A DNA stretch of 64,000 nucleotides from JAADEM01 sp965371855 (GTDB lineage: Bacteria; Bacteroidota; Bacteroidia; Bacteroidales; Marinilabiliaceae): the NCBI GenBank assembly GCA_965371855.1, contig CBDUZZ010000017.1, positions 3,879-67,878 on the forward strand, in the 5' to 3' direction. Position numbers and translations under genes: made by a program. A model generated the notes under the pieces. The model was not told the DNA's origin. It made no database searches and worked only from the letters and a program-made list of their open reading frames with translations. Below, piece by piece: positions 16,510 to 24,633 of this stretch (position 1 is the first letter of the stretch; each line of letters opens with the position of its first letter).

Positions 16510-17379
16510 CTACATAGTTATTCTATTTCTAACTTTTTTGATTTGCTTAAATATAGCAACCACCTCTTTTGCCTGATATAGTTCCGCTGGTTCTAATTTC
16601 AAAAGAGTCTCATTCTTTTCTCCAATATCTTTATAATTCTTTATTAATTCTTTAATATCATCAAGCACCACAACCTCAGATGAATTATCAATATGATTAG
16701 ATAAGATAGCTAATAGTTTTTCTAATGGCTCACTTTGCTTACCGATTAACAGAAGTAGATTTCTTTTTAGCATATAATTTACTTCGTCGGGAATATCTTT
16801 ATTATTTGGTTTTTCAATTAAGCTTGAAACGATATAAAGTTTTTCAATATAATTCCCTAAAATCATATAAGTATAAAACTCAGATTTATCACTTTTCGAC
16901 AATTTCTTCTCACTATTGTCTAATGCATTCTGTAGCATTATTAACACTGAATCGACAGAAACATCTTCATTTTCATACCTTTCGATTATAAGTTTTGGAA
17001 ATTCATCTGTTAAACCGAAATTTTTGGCCAGTTCCATTACAGCTCCATAGATTGGGTACGCATCTTCTCTTTTCCCGGATGTGGTCATTGCATACAACAT
17101 ATCACCTAAATAAACACCAATATTGGTAGCAATTTTTTTATTGCCAACATAATTAAGAGCATTGGTTGGCTTATTGATAATTTCATGATAATAGACTACA
17201 TCTGCCATTTCAAATATAGCTTTTATGTCTGAAATAGTATGTGTCTTCGGTTGAATAACAAGTGCCTCTTCAATCAAAACATCATCTTTTTTATCTTCAC
17301 TCTTTTTAGTTTTTTGGGTATTACAAGAAGTAGATAAAATAAAAATCGAAATAAAAAGTAATAATAGTTTCTGTTTCAT
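16510..17379 (-). CDS. Lipoprotein of unknown function
   Basis: This 289-residue protein has a lipoprotein signal peptide ending in the lipobox LSTSC (Cys19), followed by a Lys-rich linker (KTKKSEDKKDD). The mature part is mostly predicted alpha-helix (IEKLYIVSSLI, LEKLLAILSNHI), with no repeats or catalytic motif that I recognise. Cys19 has Asn at +2, which is not an inner-membrane retention Asp, so outer-membrane anchoring is likely. It is transcribed alone. Bacteroidota carry several such helical lipoproteins, and I cannot give a role. Confidence 0.75.
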   Translation of the reverse strand: MKQKLLLLFISIFILSTSCNTQKTKKSEDKKDDVLIEEALVIQPKTHTISDIKAIFEMADVVYYHEIINKPTNALNYVGNKKIATNIGVYLGDMLYAMTTSGKREDAYPIYGAVMELAKNFGLTDEFPKLIIERYENEDVSVDSVLIMLQNALDNSEKKLSKSDKSEFYTYMILGNYIEKLYIVSSLIEKPNNKDIPDEVNYMLKRNLLLLIGKQSEPLEKLLAILSNHIDNSSEVVVLDDIKELIKNYKDIGEKNETLLKLEPAELYQAKEVVAIFKQIKKVRNRITM

Positions 17380-17483
17380 AATTCTAAATGTTAGTTTTTA
17401 TAAAAGTAGTTACTTTATTTAAGAAAAAGAAATGTAATATGCCTGATGCATTTTCAATTCAAGAAACACGATAAGATAACCGA

Positions 17484-18773
17484 TTAAATAACCTCTCCAT
17501 AAAGGTCATAATCTTCTGCACCGGTAATTTTAACGTTGTAAAACTCTCCGGTTTGCAGATCACTCTCAAGGGGGATAAGCACTTCCTGATCAACTTCGGG
17601 GGAGTCGTACTCAGTGCGCCCGATGTAATGTTCTCCGTCCTGCTTGTCGATGATTATTTTCAGTGTCTGGCCTATTTTTAATTGGTTTTGCTCATACGAG
17701 ATGGTATTTTGAATCTCCATAATTTTATCGGCTCTTGCCTTCTTTACTTCATTAGGAATGTCATCTTTATAGCTTTTGTAGGCGAAAGTGTCTTCTTCAT
17801 GAGAGTATGGAAATACACCAAGGCGTTCGAATTTCATCTTTTCAACAAACCTTATTAACTCCTGAAAGTCTTGTTCTGTTTCACCCGGGTGGCCTGTAAT
17901 GAATGTTGTACGCAGATGTATGTCTGGTACTTGTGTGCGTATTTGTTCAAGAAGCTTGTATGTTTGCACTTTGTTTACACCGCGGTGCATTAGTTTAAGC
18001 ATATTATCGCTAATGTGTTGCAACGCTATATCAGCATAATTGCACACCTTGGGGTTTTCATTCATCACTTTCAGTATGTCCATGGGAAAACCGGCAGGGT
18101 AGAAGTAGTGCAGTCTGATCCACTCAATTCCGTTTATCTTTGACAGTTCATCAATAAGATAAGGTAACTGAAGTTTATTGTTGATATCATATCCATAGTA
18201 TGACAGATCCTGTGCAATGACTTGTAGTTCCTTCACACCTTTATCAGCAAGTTTTTCAGCTTCATACAGCAGATCTTCTATAGGTTTGCTTTTATGTTTG
18301 CCTGTGATGATTGGGATGGCGCAATAAGAGCATTTACGGTTACAGCCTTCGGATATTTTAAGGTAAGCGTAGTGGTTTGGAGTAGTGATTGAGCGTTCAA
18401 GCATTAAATCTCTACGGTATGATGCACCAATCTCAGAAACAATATTCTGCCAGTCAAATTTTCCATAAAACTTATCAACTTCAGGAAGTTCTTCTTTAAG
18501 CTGGTTAAAGTACCGCTCCGACAAACAACCCATTACATAAAGTTTCTTTATCTCTCCACGTTTCTTTGCCTGAGCAAAATCAAGAATTTTTTCTATCGAT
18601 TCTTCTTTGGCATCACCGATAAACCCACAGGTGTTAATAATTACAACTTCCCCATTAGGATTTGAAGGGTCGTGATCTACCTTTAGTCCGTTAGCTTCAA
18701 ACTGTTTTATCAGAAACTCACTATCTACAAGGTTTTTGGAACAACCCATAGTAATTACATCAACTTTTTTCAC
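17484..18773 (-). CDS. rimO: Ribosomal protein S12 methylthiotransferase RimO
   Basis: This radical-SAM enzyme adds a methylthio group to Asp88/89 of ribosomal protein S12. The N-terminal UPF0004 domain begins KKVDVITMGCSKNLVDSE. The radical-SAM cluster motif CNRKCSYC lies near residue 145 and a C-terminal TRAM domain (LKIIIDKQDGEHYIGRTEY) binds substrate. NTCGFIGDAKEESI is typical of RimO rather than MiaB. The frame is open to an ATG at 18818, but the first 15 residues would come from a CACAGAGACACTGAGG-type intergenic repeat, so the GTG at 18773 is the likely start. That gives 429 residues, the usual length. Confidence 0.93.
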   Translation of the reverse strand: MKKVDVITMGCSKNLVDSEFLIKQFEANGLKVDHDPSNPNGEVVIINTCGFIGDAKEESIEKILDFAQAKKRGEIKKLYVMGCLSERYFNQLKEELPEVDKFYGKFDWQNIVSEIGASYRRDLMLERSITTPNHYAYLKISEGCNRKCSYCAIPIITGKHKSKPIEDLLYEAEKLADKGVKELQVIAQDLSYYGYDINNKLQLPYLIDELSKINGIEWIRLHYFYPAGFPMDILKVMNENPKVCNYADIALQHISDNMLKLMHRGVNKVQTYKLLEQIRTQVPDIHLRTTFITGHPGETEQDFQELIRFVEKMKFERLGVFPYSHEEDTFAYKSYKDDIPNEVKKARADKIMEIQNTISYEQNQLKIGQTLKIIIDKQDGEHYIGRTEYDSPEVDQEVLIPLESDLQTGEFYNVKITGAEDYDLYGEVI

Positions 18774-19053
18774 CTGTTTATAATTTATTAAGTGGCTAAC
18801 ACAGAGACACTGAGGCACAGAGTTTCTGTTTCTTTTATTCGCGCATTCGCGGCAAAATAATCATTTATGGTTGGTGACTAATTTATTGGTCATGGGTATT
18901 TCATGTTATAGTTTTAATATGTCAATGAGTGAATGAATTGCACAATGATAAATGAATAATAATTAAGGTGTTAAACAAATAAACAAATCACCGACTAACC
19001 AAATCATCACATTATCACATTAGCACATCATCACATTAGCTTTTTATGGCAAA

Positions 19054-20007
19054 CTATTGCTTAAACAGGGAATCAACAAACTCTTCTTTGTTAAATAGTT
19101 GCAGATCATCTATCCCTTCACCTATACCTATGTATTTAACCGGTATTTTAAATTGGTCGGAAATGCCGATAACAACTCCGCCTTTTGCTGTTCCGTCGAG
19201 TTTGGTGATAGCCAGGGCTGATACATCGGTGGTTGTGGAGAATTGTTTTGCCTGTTCAAATGCATTTTGTCCGGTAGAGCCATCGAGGATAAGAAGTATT
19301 TCGTGCGGTGCATCCGGAACGACCTTTTGCATCACTTTTTTTATTTTCGAAAGTTCGTTCATAAGGTTCACCTTGTTGTGCAATCTTCCGGCCGTATCTA
19401 TAATTACCACATCAATATTCTGTTTTTTGGCGGAAGTAAGTGTGTCAAAAGCCACAGAAGCAGGATCAGAGCCCATTTTTTGTTTTATTAGCGGAACCTG
19501 AACCCTGTCTGCCCAAATATTCAACTGATCAATGGCAGCAGCTCTGAAGGTATCTGCCGCACCGAGAACAACAGATTTGCCGGCCTGTTTGAATTTATGG
19601 GCAAGTTTGCCTATAGTAGTGGTTTTACCAACGCCATTCACACCAACAACCATAATGACATATGGATTATCTGAAGGGAGTATGTCGAAGTCAGAAGTTG
19701 TACTGCTATCATTTTCTGATAGGAGAGAGGATATCTCTTCACGTAAGATTTTATTTAGTTCAGAAGTGCTTAGATACTTATCCTCGGCAACCCTTTTTTC
19801 TATTCGGCCAATAATTTTTAATGTTGTATCAACACCAACATCAGAAGTGATAAGAACCTCTTCAAGTTCATCAAGTACGTCTTCATCAACGGTAGATTTA
19901 CCTACCACCACACGTGTGAGTTTTTTTAGAACGCTCTCTTTTGTTTTGGCTAACCCTTTATCAAGATTCTCTTTCTTATTTTTGTTAAAGCCACCAAATA
20001 ATCCCAT
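19054..20007 (-). CDS. ftsY: Signal recognition particle receptor FtsY
   Basis: This 317-residue SRP GTPase has an N domain (residues 1-100, beginning MGLFGGFNKNKKENL). The G domain has GVNGVGKTTTIGKLAH (G1), DTAGRLHNK (G3) and TKLDGTAKGG (G4). FtsY docks SRP-ribosome complexes at the inner membrane for co-translational insertion. The acidic A domain of E. coli FtsY is absent, as is usual in this phylum. The gene is followed downstream by rimO and preceded by the DUF4295-rpmG-rpmB cluster, a common Bacteroidota order. Confidence 0.96.
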   Translation of the reverse strand: MGLFGGFNKNKKENLDKGLAKTKESVLKKLTRVVVGKSTVDEDVLDELEEVLITSDVGVDTTLKIIGRIEKRVAEDKYLSTSELNKILREEISSLLSENDSSTTSDFDILPSDNPYVIMVVGVNGVGKTTTIGKLAHKFKQAGKSVVLGAADTFRAAAIDQLNIWADRVQVPLIKQKMGSDPASVAFDTLTSAKKQNIDVVIIDTAGRLHNKVNLMNELSKIKKVMQKVVPDAPHEILLILDGSTGQNAFEQAKQFSTTTDVSALAITKLDGTAKGGVVIGISDQFKIPVKYIGIGEGIDDLQLFNKEEFVDSLFKQ

Positions 20008-20094
20008 AATATTAGTTTTCAGTCATCAGTCATAAGTTAACAGTCATAAGTTAACAGTACGAATATGTAATATGCTAGAGCACAAAAATTTAAA

Positions 20095-20134
20095 AATAAA
20101 AAAAGCTTCCTAATTTACTAAATCAGAAAGCTTT
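20095..20134 (-). terminator. Terminator of the rpmB-rpmG-DUF4295 operon
   Basis: AAAGCTTCCTAATTTA and TAAATCAGAAAGCTTT form a 16-bp stem (two positions off or wobble). On the minus strand a T-rich tail follows. It lies about 20 bases past the DUF4295 gene. Confidence 0.75.
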
Positions 20135-20156
20135 GAAAATATTGTTTAGTAAAGAA

Positions 20157-20312
20157 TTATTTTCTGTTAAAAAATTCTTTGGTCTGTTCATTAGGTATAA
20201 TCTCCTCACGGAATGAATAAGCTCCTGTTTTGGGTGATTTTACCATTTTTATCACTTTAGTGTGACCTTTACCTTCTCCTTTTTGCAAAGATGCAACTGA
20301 TTTCTTAGCCAT
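20157..20312 (-). CDS. DUF4295 small basic protein
   Basis: This 51-residue protein, starting MAKKSVASLQKGEGKG and ending TKEFFNRK, is the Bacteroidota-restricted DUF4295 family. It is strongly basic and typically encoded next to the L33 gene, so it is thought to be a ribosome-associated protein. Its function has not been established. It lies seven bases after the rpmG stop. Length and start match the family. Confidence 0.9.
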   Translation of the reverse strand: MAKKSVASLQKGEGKGHTKVIKMVKSPKTGAYSFREEIIPNEQTKEFFNRK

Positions 20313-20319
20313 GATTCAA

Positions 20320-20505
20320 TTATTTTATTTCACGATGAATTGTATATCGCTTCAATATTGGATTAAACTTTTTGAGTTCCATTCTGTCAGGAGTATTTTT
20401 CCTGCTTTTAACGGTTATATACCTGGATGTTCCTGGCATTCCGCTTGTTTTATGCTCTGTACACTCCAGTATTACCTGAACACGGTTACCTTTTCCTTTA
20501 GCCAT
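20320..20505 (-). CDS. rpmG: 50S ribosomal protein L33
   Basis: The 61-residue basic protein [20 protein letters not shown] has the L33 motif [18 protein letters not shown] and ends [10 protein letters not shown]. Only one cysteine of the old zinc ribbon remains (ECTEH), so this is the zinc-free type. It lies 12 bases downstream of rpmB and upstream of the DUF4295 gene in one operon. Confidence 0.95.
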   Translation of the reverse strand: MAKGKGNRVQVILECTEHKTSGMPGTSRYITVKSRKNTPDRMELKKFNPILKRYTIHREIK

Positions 20506-20517
20506 TATACTGCTCTA

Positions 20518-20760
20518 TTAATATTTATTAATAAATCCTTTTTCTTTTGCGCTTTTCAAAGCGGCAACTACACCTATTTTGTTAATCAGTCTCAGGCCTG
20601 AAGCTGAAACTTTAATACTTACCCAACGATCTTCCTCGGGCAGATAGAACTTTTTAGTAAACAGGTTTGGGAAAAATTTCCGCCTTGTTCTTCTCTTTGA
20701 GTGAGATACGTTATTTCCCACCATGACCTTCTTACCTGTTATTTCACAAACTCTTGACAT
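20518..20760 (-). CDS. rpmB: 50S ribosomal protein L28
   Basis: This 80-residue protein starts [20 protein letters not shown] and continues with the [12 protein letters not shown] segment, all diagnostic of L28. It is the first gene of the rpmB-rpmG-DUF4295 operon, ending in the terminator at 20095-20134. The order is standard for this phylum. Confidence 0.96.
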   Translation of the reverse strand: MSRVCEITGKKVMVGNNVSHSKRRTRRKFFPNLFTKKFYLPEEDRWVSIKVSASGLRLINKIGVVAALKSAKEKGFINKY

Positions 20761-20847
20761 CGCTCTATTAATTTTTTCTTATACGTTTTTTTAACAGAGC
20801 GCAAAATACGCTATTTTTATTCAAAAAAACAAATAGTATCAGCATAA

Positions 20848-22176
20848 TTATTGTGCTTTTTTATAAAATTTTCCTGTCTGAAGATATTTTATCAAAAGAA
20901 CCAATCCGTACTCAGCGCTTCTTTGTATGTTTCGTTCTCTTATTGTACCAAACGAGAACTTAATGCTCCACACTTTATCCGGAGTTGCTATACCAATCCA
21001 AACAGTACCTATCGGTTTTCCTTCGATTATTATTGGGTGAGTTCCCGAATGCTTTGATGAACACCTGCTGTAAATTACTTTTTCTTTTATACTACCTGTT
21101 GGGCCTGCTATTCCTGATGTAGCTATTGCATAATCTGTTTTTAGCAGTTTTTGCACTTTGGCAGCCATTTGCTCAACAACATCAGAACTTACAGCACCCT
21201 TACGCTCAATAACATCAGCATCAACACCTAAAACTTCTGTTTTTATACTATTTGCATAAGCAACAACACTACCCTTGTAATATTCAGAGCAGCCCGGTAT
21301 GGAAGTAATAAAATGACCTATGGTACCACCGGTACAACTTTCGGCTGTTGCTATGGTAGCATTTTTTTCTTTCAGCAGGCGGCCTAATATTGCAGCAGGA
21401 GTTTCATCGGAGTAACCATAAATATTATCGCCTATTTCATTATTCAGTTTTTCTACCTCTTTGTCTATTTGTTTTTGCAGATATTGACTGTCATTGCCAT
21501 GTGCAGTAAGTCTTAACCTTATTCTTCCGGGAGAGGGAAGATATGCAAGTGATATTTCTTCCGGTAGTTGTTCTTCCCAGTCTTGCAGACGCTCAGCCAG
21601 TTCAGCTTCAGGATAGTCGAAAACCAAAACCGTTTGATGAATAATTACTGAGGAGATGAAATTCTTTTTCAATCGTGGAATGATCTCCTCCTGCATGGCT
21701 GTTTTCATCTCCAATGGTACACCCGGCATCGAAACAACAACTTTGTTATCCCTGCTAAACCACATAATTGGTGCAGTTCCTACTTTATTCACAATGGGGT
21801 TACATGCCTCAGGTATCATTGCTTGTGCTCTGTTAAGTTCATTAAGTATTTTAAGTCCCCTGCCTTTCAAAAAGCGTTTTACATTCTTGAACATCTCCTC
21901 ATTGAAAACCAATTTTGTGTCAAACAGTTCGCATAGAGTGGTTTTAGTAATGTCGTCTTTAGTAGGCCCCAAACCACCGGTTATTAAAACTATATCAACC
22001 CTTTTTAAAGCATCCGTAACAGCACTTTTTATCTCGTTAGCATTGTCGGATATGGATGTTATCCGGTTAATGGTAAAACCTTCATTATTCAACTGTTCAC
22101 CCATCCATGCAGAATTAGTGTCAATTACCTGACCTATCAAAAGTTCGTTACCTATGGTTATTATTTCTACTTGCAT
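20848..22176 (-). CDS. cinA: CinA family protein (MoCF domain plus nicotinamide-nucleotide amidase domain)
   Basis: This 442-residue protein starts MQVEIITIGNELLIGQVIDTN. The MoCF-like N-domain has ITGGLGPTKDD. The C-terminal PncC amidase domain has ATAESCTGG near residue 277 and SGIAGPTG near residue 354. CinA proteins deamidate NMN and hydrolyse ADP-ribose in pyridine nucleotide recycling. Residues about 362-385 (SIKEKVIYSRCSSKHSGTH and after) interrupt the usual GPTGGTEEKPVGTVW stretch and look like an insertion of about 24 residues. Without it the length would be the normal ~418. The rest of the frame is intact. Confidence 0.92.
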   Translation of the reverse strand: MQVEIITIGNELLIGQVIDTNSAWMGEQLNNEGFTINRITSISDNANEIKSAVTDALKRVDIVLITGGLGPTKDDITKTTLCELFDTKLVFNEEMFKNVKRFLKGRGLKILNELNRAQAMIPEACNPIVNKVGTAPIMWFSRDNKVVVSMPGVPLEMKTAMQEEIIPRLKKNFISSVIIHQTVLVFDYPEAELAERLQDWEEQLPEEISLAYLPSPGRIRLRLTAHGNDSQYLQKQIDKEVEKLNNEIGDNIYGYSDETPAAILGRLLKEKNATIATAESCTGGTIGHFITSIPGCSEYYKGSVVAYANSIKTEVLGVDADVIERKGAVSSDVVEQMAAKVQKLLKTDYAIATSGIAGPTGSIKEKVIYSRCSSKHSGTHPIIIEGKPIGTVWIGIATPDKVWSIKFSFGTIRERNIQRSAEYGLVLLIKYLQTGKFYKKAQ

Positions 22177-22217
22177 ATGTAGTATGTTCGATTTATCTTT
22201 TCCTCAAATTTAATTTC

Positions 22218-22697
22218 TCAATCAAAAAAAGCATCTTTACCCGGGTAGTAGTATTTTTTTTCTGCTATTGATTTAGGGAAAAGAAAATACTCAACAATGG
22301 CTGATGAGCATACCTGCCCTTTATCGTTAATCAGTTCTGTTTCGATAATTGCTTTTTTCTCTTCCTGTATTTTTATAACAGCTTTAATAGTGATTTTTTC
22401 ACTAGATATATATACCGGACGATGATATGTAACATTCAAATTACTGGTTACACCTGCAGTATTACATTGGGTGTAAACAGCCCAACTGGCTATCTCATCA
22501 TGCATTAAAGCCTGTATACCGCCATGTAACACATTATGATAACCTTCAAAATCCTTATTGGGTTTCCATTCGGCCATTGTAATCCCGTCTTTCTCAAAAA
22601 AGTTAAGGTTCAATCCTATTTTATTATGAGGAGAGCATCCAAAACAGTGGTAGTTTTTGCCATAAGTCTCAATAAAAGGATTTTTTATTTTACGCAT
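22218..22697 (-). CDS. PaaI-family hotdog thioesterase
   Basis: This 159-residue protein contains YHNVLHGGIQALMHDEIASW, the hotdog active-site helix with the HGG signature near residue 58, and the following strand NLNVTYHRPVYI. The N-terminal CFGCSPHNKIGL is typical of the PaaI group that hydrolyses acyl-CoA. The substrate is unknown. It lies between cinA and a LysE exporter on the same strand. There is no sign of truncation. Confidence 0.85.
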   Translation of the reverse strand: MRKIKNPFIETYGKNYHCFGCSPHNKIGLNLNFFEKDGITMAEWKPNKDFEGYHNVLHGGIQALMHDEIASWAVYTQCNTAGVTSNLNVTYHRPVYISSEKITIKAVIKIQEEKKAIIETELINDKGQVCSSAIVEYFLFPKSIAEKKYYYPGKDAFFD

Positions 22698-22755
22698 ATT
22701 TTTAGTTTATCAAGTTTTTAAAGTTAAAGTCTGTTTTTATTATCTTCAGATTAAT

Positions 22756-23397
22756 TTAACTAAAAAATCTACTTCCTCCGGTGTAAATAAGCCATATTGC
22801 AAATGCAGTTAGAAAAAAAGCACAAGACCCGACCAATATTCTATAAATTCTATTTGTGAATAAGTTTCGACCTTTACCAATGGCAAAAGAGATACCTGAG
22901 TACCAAACCAAATCACCAAGTATGTGGCCAATGAAAAACAATATAATACCTAACGCACCAAATTTAATAGAGTGCATAATATATCCTAGACCAATTGTTG
23001 CCCACCAAATAATCCAGTACGGGTTTGCCAGACTCATTAATATGCCTGACAAATAGATGTTACTTTGTTTTGACGTATGTATATCACTATTTATTTCCAG
23101 GTGTGAAAGAGACCTAAACATACTCCATGCCATCCAAATCATTATTCCACCACCAACTAAGGCTATAATAATAAAAAATATCTCATCCTGAAGTAAAGGA
23201 GCCAATCCCAGTAACACACCTATTATCAGTATAATCTCCAGCACTGCATGACCGGCAATGATTTTCGGCCCAACCCAACCTCCTTGTCTGGCACTCTCAC
23301 TTATTGTTACAGTCAGTAACGGACCGGGCATCATTGCTCCGCTGAATGCGATAATGAATGAAGTGAAGAATATTGTTAATAGTGGTATCATATTCAA
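22756..23397 (-). CDS. LysE/RhtB family exporter
   Basis: This 213-residue protein has about six membrane helices and the N-terminal LysE motif SGAMMPGPLLTVTISES near residues 20-37, followed by ARQGGWVGPKIIAGHAVLE. Members export amino acids or related metabolites. The C-terminus ends in a hydrophobic helix (VGSCAFFLTAFAIWLIY). Start choice between ATG at 23397 and at 23391 is open. It stands at the 3' end of no clear operon. Confidence 0.88.
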   Translation of the reverse strand: MNMIPLLTIFFTSFIIAFSGAMMPGPLLTVTISESARQGGWVGPKIIAGHAVLEIILIIGVLLGLAPLLQDEIFFIIIALVGGGIMIWMAWSMFRSLSHLEINSDIHTSKQSNIYLSGILMSLANPYWIIWWATIGLGYIMHSIKFGALGIILFFIGHILGDLVWYSGISFAIGKGRNLFTNRIYRILVGSCAFFLTAFAIWLIYTGGSRFFS

Positions 23398-23619
23398 CTA
23401 ATAATTAATCGTTAAATTTATAAAAAATAAAAGAACAACTTCGATAAATATTATATTGCTACTATTTATCGTTGGAAATAGGAATTTTGTATTTGTTTGA
23501 ATTTATTTAAATGCTATTTTTGAAATTTCTTATATCTTACGATGAACAATAAATAGTACTTATTGTTTCAATATTATATTCATTAATAAAGATTGATAAT
23601 TAAAAAGTAAATTACAAAA

Positions 23620-23805
23620 ATGGGAAATAACAAAGAGAAGTATTGTTTGGTATGTCAGAGAGACGATGAACAAATACCATTAATTGAATTAAGTTTCAGG
23701 GGAGATAAGTACTATATTTGTCCACAACACATTCCGGTTCTTATTCATGAACCTAATAAGCTTGCCGGTATGTTGCCTGATGCTGAAAATATGGAGGCAG
23801 GTTAA
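23620..23805 (+). CDS. Small Cys-rich protein, possible zinc ribbon
   Basis: This 61-residue protein begins MGNNKEKYCLVCQRDDEQIP and has CLVC near residue 9 and a second pair CPQH near residue 34. Together they could form a Cys3His zinc site. The C-terminus (HEPNKLAGMLPDAENMEAG) is acidic. I do not recognise a named family, though similar short proteins occur in Bacteroidales. A hairpin terminator follows at 23847-23885. Confidence 0.7.
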   Translation: MGNNKEKYCLVCQRDDEQIPLIELSFRGDKYYICPQHIPVLIHEPNKLAGMLPDAENMEAG

Positions 23806-23846
23806 AAAACCGTTTCTTTTTTTATCTTGTTTAAGATTTAAAAATT

Positions 23847-23885
23847 ACAGACATGAAATTTTATTATTTTATGTCTGTTTTCATT
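23847..23885 (+). terminator. Terminator after the small Cys-rich gene
   Basis: ACAGACAT (23847-23854) and ATGTCTGT (23871-23878) pair over eight bp, extended by AAA/TTT across one bulge, and a T-rich tail follows on the plus strand. Confidence 0.6.
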
Positions 23886-23904
23886 AATTTAACCAGATAA
23901 GTTT

Positions 23905-24309
23905 ATGTTTAAAAGACTCTACGATTATGGCAGTCGTTACATTGATTATAAAATGGGCGTTTTGGGTGTAATTGTGATGGCCTCAATAGTTTATAGTATA
24001 AATTATAGCACAGATTCTTTAAATGGTTCGATAACTGCTGCTCTGAAACAGGGGACATTTACATTCTTTTTTGGTGGTATAATAATGAAAGGCAGTGAAC
24101 GCCTTGCAATAACAATAACAAAACGGAACCTTGCTCTTATTGCGGCCTGTGTTATCCCTTCTGCGGTATCGCTTGTGTTAACATTTGGTTTGCATAGTCT
24201 GAAAGGTACTCCTAAACCTTTTGAATCAACTATTCCCACTGCCATTTTTGTTATACCATCTACTGCAGTTTGGGGTTATATAAAACGTAAGAAGATGGAG
24301 GAGTTGTGA
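23905..24309 (+). CDS. Four-helix membrane protein of unknown function
   Basis: This 134-residue protein has four hydrophobic helices (VLGVIVMASIVYSI; FTFFFGGIIM; ALIAACVIPSAVSLVL; AIFVIPSTAVWGYI) and short basic loops. It is a conserved-looking small membrane protein with no motif that I recognise. Its end is 8 bases from the 3' end of the convergent NifU-like remnant. Confidence 0.65.
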   Translation: MFKRLYDYGSRYIDYKMGVLGVIVMASIVYSINYSTDSLNGSITAALKQGTFTFFFGGIIMKGSERLAITITKRNLALIAACVIPSAVSLVLTFGLHSLKGTPKPFESTIPTAIFVIPSTAVWGYIKRKKMEEL

Positions 24310-24316
24310 TGATTTG

Positions 24317-24575
24317 TTAATGTGATAATGTGATGAGATTCTGGTCAATTCTCAAATAGATATCTACGTGATCTCCACAAGCACCGGTATAGCTGCCCAC
24401 TATATCTGGATTATCCTTTAAAGAATCATCTGGGAGCAAAAAATTCTTTCTGTATCTAAAAAAAATCAAGAGCCTTTTCTGAAAAACCTCCTTCTCTTAA
24501 CCCTGCTATTACTGATTGCTCAACCAGTTTCAGTCTTTTGAGTTCTTCTAATTCTTCTTTGCTTACCACAGGCAT
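24317..24575 (-). pseudogene. Broken NifU/IscU-like scaffold gene fragment
   Basis: An ATG at 24575 (MPVVSKEELEELKRLKL) opens a 39-residue frame that ends at a TAG inside a run of eight T residues. Removing one T joins it to a frame that reads FLLPDDSLKDNPDIVG and then SYTGACGDHVDIYLRI. That is the first cysteine region (TGxCGD) of NifU/IscU-type iron-sulfur scaffolds. The frame stops at 24317, soon after, in a CACATTATCACATTA-type repeat, so the other two cysteines are missing. It is the last gene in line with the TrmO-FmdE gene. A frameshift plus 3' loss is the simplest reading, and a base-calling error in the T run would still leave it truncated. Confidence 0.6.
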
Positions 24576-24633
24576 TTTTTATCTCCTTTCTTAAATAATA
24601 ATGGATATAGGGTATGCTCACATCCAATAGCAT

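Noticed and set aside
18774..18818. Upstream ATG start for rimO at 18818
   Set aside because: The 15 extra residues are encoded by a CACAGAGACACTGAGG-type repeat, and the family N-terminus begins at the GTG at 18773.
19010..19045. Tandem-like CACATTATCACATTA stretch
   Set aside because: Short and irregular; no CRISPR-like spacing, and similar text occurs at 24318-24345 as a common intergenic repeat.
19532..20035. 167-residue plus-strand frame
   Set aside because: Antisense to ftsY, with Ser/Thr/Leu-rich shadow composition.
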